From: Nematostella vectensis
Taxonomy: Eukaryota; Cnidaria; Anthozoa; Actiniaria; Edwardsiidae
Length of the DNA stretch: 64,000 bases
Assembly: GCF_932526225.1 (NCBI RefSeq)
Contig: NC_064038.1
Span: 9,113,070 to 9,177,069 of the forward strand
Reading direction: 5' to 3'
The position numbers were made by a program, and so were the translations under genes. This document shows, piece after piece, positions 50,414 through 58,826 of the stretch. A model generated the notes under the pieces. It was given only the letters and a program-made list of their open reading frames with translations. It had not been told where the DNA came from and did not search any database. Numbering within the stretch: position 1 is the stretch's first letter; each line of letters opens with the position of its first letter.

Positions 50414-53400
50414 ATATATATATAATGCGTGAGTGCAGGCGTTCATATAACAGTGCTCAATACATAGGTGTAGAGCGGGATATATCTTGGTTTGTAGGAA
50501 AAAACACACGAACTACCGTTTAGTGATGAAACACACGAATTACCTTTTAGTGATTCTGTGCGGTCGTCCTGTAACTCACGAATGTTTGCGGGCTCAAGCA
50601 TCTTGAAATGCCACTTCTGCCATGAGCGCGGAGGAGGTCTGGTACCTAAAAAGAAATACCGGAATACCATTACAATTGAAATATAACGGTTCATTTACTC
50701 AAAAAATACACGAATGAAGGAGCAGATACTAATCAATCAATATAATACCGATAATTCATTCACATATACCAGCAATCAAATGCCCACATGCTTGTCTTAT
50801 CACTGAAAAATGGCTTCATTCCGTACCTACTATACTACTGACATACCGGTAATCCATTCATAGACACCATTCATCAAGTCCGTTTTGAAGTCGTCGTCAA
50901 AGAGATTGTAGGAGCGCGGAAACACGTCACAGTATGAAGCGTATAGAGCCTGAGCAAGGCAGTCTGGGTAGTACTGAATACAACAAACAAAGAGAAATTA
51001 CCATAAATTAGATAACGCAAACTATTTCAGCTAAGCTGCAGTAGCAGGCGAGGCCATAAGAACTTATATAAGACCATGTAGCAAGGTAGGATGGTTGGGG
51101 GGCACAATAGAGAAATATTAGGGGGGAGGGCACAGCAACGGCCCTACTGGTCATTTCCATATAATTTTTGAAAATATTGGGGGCACATGCCCCCAGTGCC
51201 CCACCCCCTGCTACGGCCCTGGTAGCGGGCTTGTATTCTGCATGATACATTTAAGTCATATATCGATTACGCGACCATAAATTTGTGACGTTATCTTTGT
51301 TTATAGAAGCGGTAAGGTTTCTTCTCTTTGAAATGACAGCATTATTTGGGAGCAAGGTATTTTTGCTATGGAAACGATGCTAATAAGCCCAGCATTACCA
51401 ACGGCCAAGGTCTCATCGCCAGCGGCAAATGCCTCGCCAGCGTCTAGCCAGCAATCCTTGCGCAGTGAATGCATATATATACTATACCCAAAGGGTGGTT
51501 AAAGTATGATCCCTCACCTTAAAAAAGTTGTCTTTGTAGTCACCAGGGACACTGAAAAATAGTGCTACAAAGCTGTCTGCGATTCTACTAAACAGGCCAT
51601 CTTGGGCATTTTTGTCTCCTTTCTGTGAGAAAAAGAAAATATATCCAATCTAGTTTGTTTATTTTTTCTTAAAAGAATGACAGTCCCTGCCATGTCAGGG
51701 AAACCAGCCTTTTTCTGCAAATCTTACTTTACTTGAGTCAAGAATTATATTTGAAAATTGAAGTATCACCAGGTTTTTGCATATAAACTGCTTGCACAAG
51801 CCTTCCTCAGTAAATCTAGGCTAAACACTTGAAAAGAGAAGTGATAACCCCGTCAAAACACAGGAGGATAAGCCTCCATACAACAGCTACCTTACCTGGA
51901 ACTTGTCAAGAAAGAACCACCAAAAGGCATCCTGGAAGACAAACCAATATCACGTCAACATGTACTGAAAACTGTAAGAAAGTGTGTTTGTGACTGCCAA
52001 CAAAGTATTAGAGTTAAAAAAATACACAACTCCATACCTTAACTGACTGAAAAATTCACAAAATTACCTTACTTAAAGGACTATTTTTACCAAGGAAAGG
52101 AAATGAAACTAAAGTGGAGACAAAAAATGTCTCACACAAATGCAAAAATCATGATGAGGGAGATGCACAGTAAGCAGAAAAGAAGTGAAAAAATTTGAAC
52201 AGATCATTTTTCTTTCTTTTGTGCCATCACTTACTTTGACTTAGGTTTGTGTGATTTTCACATGAACATAAGCTTTTTTGGTTTTCACTTCCTTATCATC
52301 ACTTCCTTTACTAAAAATGGTTACAGTGCAGCCAGCTGTAGATGTTGAAGTTGAAAGGATATGTACTTAACCAAATACCTGTAATACAGCAACTGATGCT
52401 TCTGAAAGGAACAGCTTTTTCCAAATCTTTTTGAAGGCAGGCTGACACAAAGATGGTAAATATATGATATAACATAATTGAGATGCAAATAGCCAAGTGT
52501 ACACAGTAAACCGGATGCCATTATTTAAATGATTAAATTTAAAACAAAAGTTGTCAGTTACTGTACCAAGCGTGTGATCCTACTACCTATAAGGGGATTA
52601 GTTCTGGTCTCTCACAATTGGCAAACATTAAGATAGTTGATTAGGAAATAACTTGTAATTTAGGAATTAGTCCTATGTATATTTGGATGTGCTGTCCCTT
52701 ATGTATGTTTGTACCTGAAAATAGCTTTAGGTCAAAGTCAAATCAGTTGTTTTGAATCAGCACTGCGTATCTGAACCATCATAATTCAGCATCCATTCAC
52801 TATCCCAGGTAAAGGCAGGGTGAATAGCTTGTATACAGTGTTTGTAATGTTTTACTTACTCTTAAAACGATGATCAACAATAATGCATTATGGGACTTAC
52901 ATTGAAGCTCTGTGCCTTGGTAACCCTGTTGAGTAGCTGAGGGGATTCCAGTTGACCAGGAAGAGGAGTCATCTCATTAGCAAAGAACCCAGGATATGTA
53001 GTGTACTAAACATAAGAAAACTGAAAAACTGAGATACTGTATATAAAACAGATAGTGTTATCCTTTGCTCACACTGCTAAGGAACTGTGACACCTAGTCA
53101 TGATTGCAGATAGAGATCTGACACTCCGCTCTTGATCTGGTAAACCCGGCTGTGCCAAAATTCTTGTGTTTTTCTTGTTCTCAAACTTCAGCAATTTTCA
53201 TTAAAGGGACGATTTTAAGGCAAACATGTTTGAGCCAAATTTCTCCATAAATTCACTGTGCCACTGTTTTAGAGGTATTTTTATGTACAATACTAGATAT
53301 TTAAAATACCTGGACACTCTTCATAATGCTTGACTTCTCATCTGAGAATCCAAACTGAGGAAAAATAAACAAACAGCTGGTCACTTCAGGGCTTCTGGAA

Positions 53401-56400
53401 TTACGCGGGAAAATCTCCAAATTACACGGGATTCTTTGCTCAATTACGTGCTAAATTACGCGGAAAATCAATCATTACGCGCTAAATTAAGCAGGATTCT
53501 GCAATACATTTTTCTTTAAAAATCAAAATTTTGCGGGATTTTTTACTGAATTACGCGCTATATTACACGGAATATCAACTGTTACGCGCAAAATACATTT
53601 TGTACCGAAGGAAAGCACGAAATACCTTGAAAAGGTTATTTTTTTGCGTGAAAATATCTTAGGCAAGTTTTCATTGACTCCTAGCCACCAGCCAATTAAA
53701 AAAGGTATTTTATTATTAGTCCTATGCCTTCGCGATTTAGCAAAGAAGGCCTAGTCATTTTATTTGTTTTCGAAATTCAGTTCAAAATATCGCACTCTTA
53801 CGAAGAATATCTCTCTTTTTTACGAGAAATAGAGGTAAGAACCTTAAAAAAACACATCAGCTGTGAAATTAAATGTTTTGTCTTTCAAAATTTAGCCAAA
53901 TTACGCGGATTACGCGGAAAAAGCCAAATTATGAGCTTCCACACAAGCGCGTAATTCCAGAAGCCCTGTCACTTATTTATATGTAGTGGAATACATAGTT
54001 ATAATTAAAGACAGCATAAAATATAAATGACAGAACTCCATACCCCAGTCTTACTGTATACACTTTTGTGAATGTTAATGGAGATACCTTCTGTTTTGGC
54101 TTTTCTTTCTTGTTGATTACTTCTTCAGGATGGTCCATGCTTAGAGCTATAAATGGGCATTATAACATAAAATTATTATAAAAAAAAATCATGATCAATA
54201 TGAAAAGTACTCAATTTGTTGCAAGATATTGGCATCTTGTAAAATTTTGCAGGCCTGTACCCAAGGATTTTTCTTGGGAGGGTGCGAAAACCGAAAAGTG
54301 GACCTAATTTTTCTGACCACCCCTGAAAGAACAAACCTTTGCATCTCCAAGGGACATTTGTTGTTGGATTTGGCTACGAAAAAGGTCTGACTAATGGATT
54401 GATGACATACCAGAGTGACCTAGCATATGCTTTATAGTTTTGTCTACAAATAGCACGTCAATTGAAAACCAATAGTGGACCTTCGGCCGTTGTGGGGGGT
54501 TCGCTTGCACCCCCTGCACCCCCCCCCCTGGGTACGGGCCTGCATTGCAAGATGCCACCCACAGTACAGTACCTCTGATACTTGTTGGACTAAGTGCCAT
54601 CACTGATGGCGTCAAATCAGTGTCAGCTTTTGGCCTTTCAGACAGAATCTCTGACTTGTAAAACTCCAGCTTTTTCTCAAGCTCAGCAACTTGTCGACCT
54701 ACATCATCAATCAGTCCAATATCAAGTGCTTTACATTTGACATCAAGGAATTAAACATTCTTTTGGTAATGTTATTGACTGACTGACTGACTTCCCACCA
54801 GGATAGTGACTGAATGACCAACCGACTCATAGGCTGGCTGACTGGGTGATTTGCTGACTAACTGAATGACTGGGTGATTGATTGACTGACTTTCTGATTA
54901 ATTGATTGACTTGCTGATTGATTGACTTGTTGAAAGATTGATTGATTGACTTGCTGACTGATTAACTGACTTGTTGATTGATTGATTGACTTTGTGACTG
55001 ATTGGTTGACTGACCAAACTGACTTATGTCTTATTAACTGTCTTGATGACTGTCTGATGGACTACTGTTTGAATTGAGGGACTGACTGGCTAAAACTAAA
55101 CAAGTTATCCGTTCAAAATTTCTCTTCAAAATGCATAATTTTATAGAATTGTAGAACGCAAATTTTTGCAACAGAGATATAACTTAAATAGTACAGCGCT
55201 AGCTAGCGATTAAGTAAACCCGACGTACTTAATCGATAAAACAGATAATCAATCGCAATCGATACCAATCATTAGCAATCAATAAAAATCAATTGATTGT
55301 TATTGAAAATCGATGACCAATCAATAAAAGGTATTCTTGACCTTTTATCGATTGATATTGATTTATGATCAATTGTTATTGATTTATCCTTGTTTATAGG
55401 GCTTAGGGTGGCTTGATATGTCAACGAAAAATTGCTAGGCTGAAGACGTCCTTGAAGCGTGATCATTTGTTAATCCGTATAAACCTGTTATTATTTTATC
55501 ATAGTTGTCTGTTTGTTGCAATACCTATATGCAATACCATTAATGTTATATGGGAATGTGAATAAAATATATTACGTTATATGATGTGTTGGTGTCTTGG
55601 CACAGCTTTTGCATTATGTAAAGAGTTTTGCTATCAGTAAAAACATAAAACTGGTATTGGTGATGCTGCGTTTCAAATATGCAAGTTTGGGTGCGGCAAG
55701 ATTACGAGAGCAAAATTAAGATCCAGTTCGAGTGAACATTTGGATAAACCTAGGTTGCAGAAAATGGTAGTTGTGAAATGTTACTATTAAAAAAAATAGT
55801 TTTGAGCAGCGTTAATGGAATCCCAAGATGCCCATGCATACTGACATATCCTGTTGATAAGAAAGTACCTTCTTATAAAAAAACCCTGTAGACTGCAGCT
55901 GTAATTTATCGTCAAAAGCCCCTTCACAAGCCGTGATCTTTCAGGGGTTGCCTAGTGCAAACATATTTTCCCTTTTTCTCCGTCAGAAAAATTAAATGCC
56001 CTGGTAAAATGTGAGAAACTTGTCATCTCTTAAATTCCATAGCCACAAAAAATGCTAAGCTACAATCAGTATACCCCCAAATTCAGACATTTTTCACCCA
56101 CCCGAAAGATTCCTTTGAGATCCCTGACTACCAAACAAAATGTTTGAACCTTATACTGGGACCGTAACTGTGAAGCCTTCATACATATTGGTGTATGTCT
56201 AAAGACCGGGCTAAAGAGCTACATCCAGCACCTCTCAAACACGGCTACACACGTGCAACAAAATCCTCCCCCTGTGGTCTCTGCAAGTTATCGATGTAAA
56301 TCGATATCAACCGATGTGATTGGCTGACGATCTTCGTGTGACTTTCGATTGGTGCTCATCGATTTGCCAATACCAATTGATACTAATTAACGAACTTCCA

Positions 56401-56739
56401 TCGATTGCTATTGATTAATTGATTGATTTCCGATGATGGATTTTCATCATTAAGTAAGCTTACGTCGGGAGTAAATTAATGAAAGACGCGAAAAAGGATA
56501 CGGGCATGTTGCTCTAAGTCCGACATAATTTCCTGCAAACCCCCAAGCCCTACAGCTTCTGGTGTGAATATTAAGTCCCCGTTATCATCCAAAGGGTCAG
56601 GCCAGTCTCTCAATCCAAGGGAACGATTCTCAATCCAATCCTCCAAGGTTTTTGGCGGCTGTTTGATTTGCTCTTGTTTCTTTTCTTCTTCCTCTGGTTT
56701 GTCGTATTTTGCCATTATGGCCTGTATTCTTGCATCCAT
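48092..56739 (-). CDS. FAM227: FAM227-family protein (FWWh domain), 13 exons
   Basis: Exons, 5' to 3' on the minus strand: 56739-56502, 54728-54573, 54146-54088, 53354-53310, 53005-52901, 52441-52379, 51931-51896, 51622-51518, 50973-50847, 50645-50544, 49766-49627, 49073-48838, 48197-48092. All introns are GT-AG and every phase joins, giving 505 residues, close to the length I recall for FAM227 proteins. The family hallmark DAFWWFFLDKFQ is residues 223-234, preceded by FKKIWKKLFLSEAS and followed by SFVALFF, a YPDCLAQALYASY block and ILGRSPLISHYLR near 407-419. A coiled-coil-like segment (QVAELEKKLEFYKSEI) is at about 92-107. The family is poorly characterised; a ciliary or germ-cell role is only inference. 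The exon 1 donor (CCC|GTATCC) is weak and is the least certain junction, as a transposon begins 32 bases beyond it. Confidence 0.88.
50123..50165 (+). ncRNA. Hammerhead ribozyme, type I, copy 2
   Basis: The core is CTGATGA (50128-50134), helix II GTGG-GCAA-CCAC (50135-50146), GAAA (50147-50150), a short helix III (CAGGCTTG, 50151-50158) and cleavage triplet GTA. Cleavage is predicted after 50160. Helix I is ATCTC (50123-50127) paired with GAGAT (50161-50165). Compared with copy 1 (TCCC/GGGA), helix I has changed on both sides while keeping its pairing. It lies in the FAM227 intron between exons 10 and 11, on the opposite strand to the gene. It is flanked by (TA)n on both sides. Confidence 0.87.
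50170..50545. repeat. Nested palindrome of hammerhead-element tails and TA tracts
   Basis: The tail after the hammerhead (about 50170-50262: GGTAGTTCGTGTG, CCTACAAACCAAGATATATC, CCGCTCTACACCTATG, GAACGCCTGCACTCACGCAT) recurs in inverted orientation at about 50424-50520. Between these is a second, shorter inverted pair (about 50309-50382). (TA)n tracts sit at the turning points. The inverted arm ends within 30 bases of FAM227 exon 10. No hammerhead core is present in the inverted copy. Confidence 0.85.
51090..51235 (-). mobile_element. Dispersed short repeat, copy 1
   Basis: The minus strand reads GGGCCGTAGCAGGGGGTGGGGC...GGGGGCATGTGCCCCC...AAAAATTATATGGAAATGACC...AATATTTCTCTATTGTGCCCCC. A diverged copy is at 61010-61170 on the plus strand. 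This copy lies in the FAM227 intron between exons 8 and 9. It has no coding capacity. Confidence 0.65.
53387..53968. mobile_element. TIR element with internal TTACGCG repeats and 6-bp target duplication
   Basis: The terminal inverted repeats are perfect over 21 bases (CAGGGCTTCTGGAATT... at 53387-53407, complement at 53948-53968). TCACTT flanks both ends (53381-53386 and 53969-53974). The interior carries at least ten degenerate copies of AATTACGCG or AAATTACGCGGAAAATC, densest in the first 200 bases. The element is 582 bp and has no transposase. It sits in the FAM227 intron between exons 3 and 4 and ends 32 bases upstream of exon 4. Confidence 0.88.
54250..54543. mobile_element. MITE with GCAGGCC(T/C)GTACCCA ends
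   Basis: GCAGGCCTGTACCCA at 54250 pairs with TGGGTACGGGCCTGC ending 54543. Subterminal GTGGACC occurs in both halves. The interior has a CCCCTGCACCCCCCCCC stretch. No coding capacity was found. It lies in the FAM227 intron 30 bases downstream of exon 2 (which ends at 54573). No target duplication was resolved. Confidence 0.7.
54770..55065. repeat. Degenerate GACT/GATT tetranucleotide array
   Basis: About 300 bases built from TGACTGAC, TGATTGATTGACT and related four-base steps within intron 1 of FAM227. The pattern is irregular, consistent with an old microsatellite. Confidence 0.8.
55219..56469. mobile_element. 1.25-kb TIR element with ATCGAT-rich ends and 6-bp target duplication
   Basis: The ends are CCCGACGTA (55219) and TACGTCGGG (ending 56469). 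AGTAAA flanks both sides (55213-55218 and 56470-56475). Inside each end are clusters of palindrome-like motifs (CAATCGATA, ATCGATTGATATTGAT, AATTGATTGATT) at about 55232-55385 and 56289-56428. The 900-bp interior has no supported ORF. It occupies most of FAM227 intron 1 and begins 32 bases after the proposed exon 1 donor, so the CGACGTAAGC donor-like sequence there is element sequence. Confidence 0.82.
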
Positions 56740-56824
56740 TATTAACAAATTCCAGAAGTTTGCAAATAATACTAAAGTTATTGGTAATAAAAACAATAAT
56801 AAAAGTCAATCGGTTCCAAATCGT

Positions 56825-56836
56825 CCGCCATCTTGG
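56825..56836 (-). promoter_or_regulatory. YY1-like core promoter motif of FAM227
   Basis: The minus strand reads CCAAGATGGCGG, the classical YY1-type element found close to transcription starts of many TATA-less metazoan genes. It lies about 90 bases upstream of the FAM227 ATG. The spacing is reasonable for a start-site element. Confidence 0.5.
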
Positions 56837-56839
56837 TAA

Positions 56840-58174
56840 ACTGTGATCTTTCTAAGGGATAAATACTTTCCATGGGGGTAGGGTAAAGATTGAAAAATAT
56901 TTAGATGATTTTCAGATGTGATCCATAACATTTATTGCAACCATAGCAACTTCGTACCACAGGTAGCCTGCTGTTTTAAATTACCAAAATATTCACCAAA
57001 CAAATGTTTTAGAATTTCAAACAGATAAACACATTTGTGGCGTCTACTGGTCTATTTAGGTCATTTTTTTTAATTGAATCTCTTTACATGACAGTTTACA
57101 ATATGGCTTTTCGTCTCTTCTTGTTTTTAGGAGGGTGGGAGAGAAGGGGTAAGGGGGGGGGGGGGGGGGGGGGGGGGGGGAGTGGGGGGCTGTTAGCTGT
57201 CACAAATCCGCGAGAGTCTGGGTTGAGTGCGTTCTTCCGGTGAGGAGAGAGTAAACTTCCTGCGAAAGACAAAAATTTCAATGAGCAAGATTTCTCAGAA
57301 AATCATGGCATATTTGGCGATCTGATCTGAACCCGTGACACTATATGGAGAGAAAAGGCAACCCTTCCACTTGACGTGAAGCAGATGACAAAGCACTTTT
57401 GTTTTTGAGGTAAGATTTTCATTCATTCTCAAATAACTAACATATCACGATCAACAAAGGGTTTTAATTTATTATGCAATCTTGTCTTGACAAAGAGGCG
57501 TATTAAAAGTTTCACATACTTTGCTTTCAGTTTCTTTGCCAGCCTATCTCGCTTTTGCTTTCTTTGTGACCGGAAACTCATGAAATATCCCACGAAGAAT
57601 GAAATACCTACAGTATGCAATTATTGTAATTTTCCCGCCATTTGAAAATCCCTCAAACATAACTCACATTTACTGATATGGCAAACAAATTAAAAATCAC
57701 TTTCGGAGTTTACTTTCTTTACGAACTCGTAATTTATTCGCGTTTAGTAGGAACGTGACCATAAAATTGCCATGTGACAGAGTTATCACAGATAAGTGAT
57801 ATTGTCAATGTTTTTGTGATTTATTTTTGTTTATTCGTTTGCTGCTGTTTGGTTGAATATGCTGTAGATATAGGATTCTTTTATTAGGTCATGTCCAGAT
57901 ATAGTGCTTGAAAATTGACAAAGGTTACTGAGCTGTTTTCACTAAAATTAATCAATTGTCATTTTATGGTTGCCCCATGTGATTATTAGGGTATTGTATT
58001 CATTATGTAGTAGAAAAACCTCAAAGTAATTTTTGAATTTTTGGGGAGGGGGGGGGGCTAAGGAGGTTGATCAGTCTGTCTGTGTTATCTCTAGATGTGA
58101 ATGAATTTAAGTAAAGAATATTCAAGTGTGAAAACTATAGTCAACTACTTCATTAACAATGGTATGCAGTAAAA
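56840..58174. other. Intergenic region between the divergent FAM227 and DENN genes
   Basis: It contains a 28-G run (57153-57180), further G-rich runs near 58047-58058, and small unassigned ORFs. The ORF at 57429-57581 on the minus strand (basic, 50 residues from its ATG) is not counted as a gene. The DENN gene promoter and any 5' UTR exon should lie in or after this interval, but no TATA box was assigned. Confidence 0.45.
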
Positions 58175-58493
58175 GGGGGGGGGGGTGAATAGGTTCGCGG
58201 ATCGGCGGATTCGGCACCGAAATGCTCACAGATTACGGATTTTGATGATCATTTTAGAGGATTGGCCGATTTTGAAAATATGGCGGATCACGGATCTTGT
58301 TGACAATTTGGGCGCGGATTTCGGATTTTGACTGCTTTGACGGTCGAATTTCGGATTTTAAATGAATTTCAATCGATGATATTATATGTCTGTCAAAGCA
58401 TGCTGATCTAAAAATATCTGCGGATCCATGGATTTGCCCCGAAAATGTAGCAGATCAGGGATTTAAATACCCCTATTTACCCCCCCCCCTCCC
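58175..58493. mobile_element. TIR element with internal CGGATTT repeats and 6-bp target duplication
   Basis: The ends are GGGGGGGGGGGTGAATAGG and its near-complement CCCCTATTTACC...CTCCC. GTAAAA flanks both sides (58169-58174 and 58494-58499). The interior carries about ten degenerate copies of GCGGATTTCGGATTTTG. It is 319 bp and has no coding capacity. The plan (TIR, short-period interior, 6-bp duplication) matches the element at 53387-53968, although the sequence is different. Confidence 0.8.
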
Positions 58494-58570
58494 GTAAAAC
58501 ATTGGAATAATATAAAATTTCCTAGAATGATGTGCCCATAACCTGTTGGCTTTTGGCTTTTCGCATCAGG

Positions 58571-58800
58571 ATTTTACAAGAATCCTGCCTCCTTTCCCCA
58601 GAAGGTTATAAGTATTATATCATTTTACAAGAACCCCCCCCCCCCCCCCCCAATTCACCCAGAAGGTTATTAATGTTCTATCATTTTACTAAAATCCCCA
58701 CCCTTCCCCCCCGAAGGTGATGAGTGTTCTATCATTTTACAAGAATCCTTACCCCTTCCCCTAGAAGATGATGAGTGTTCTATCATTTTACAAGAATCTC
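58571..58800. repeat. Tandem repeat of about 54 bp upstream of the DENN first exon
   Basis: ATTTTACAAGAATCC recurs about every 51-59 bases (five times), separated by C-rich stretches and GAAGGTTATAAGT or GAAGATGATGAGT-type blocks. The array ends about 10 bases before the polypyrimidine acceptor-like tract (TTTTTTTTCAAG, ending 58813) that precedes the DENN start codon. Confidence 0.75.
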
Positions 58801-58826
58801 CTTTTTTTTCAAGAAGCAATATAAGA

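Noticed and set aside
53724-53954. 76-codon ORF in FAM227 intron 3
   Set aside because: It lies within the TTACGCG TIR element and is on the opposite strand to the gene.
56462-56500. Strong-looking donor CGAC|GTAAGC as the end of FAM227 exon 1
   Set aside because: An in-frame TAA precedes it and it is part of the terminal repeat of the element at 55219-56469. The weaker CCC|GTATCC donor gives the correct phase.
57429-57620. Basic minus-strand ORF between FAM227 and DENND3
   Set aside because: The longer form starts at TTG, and the ATG form is only 50 codons of Lys/Arg/Leu-rich sequence with no similarity recognised.
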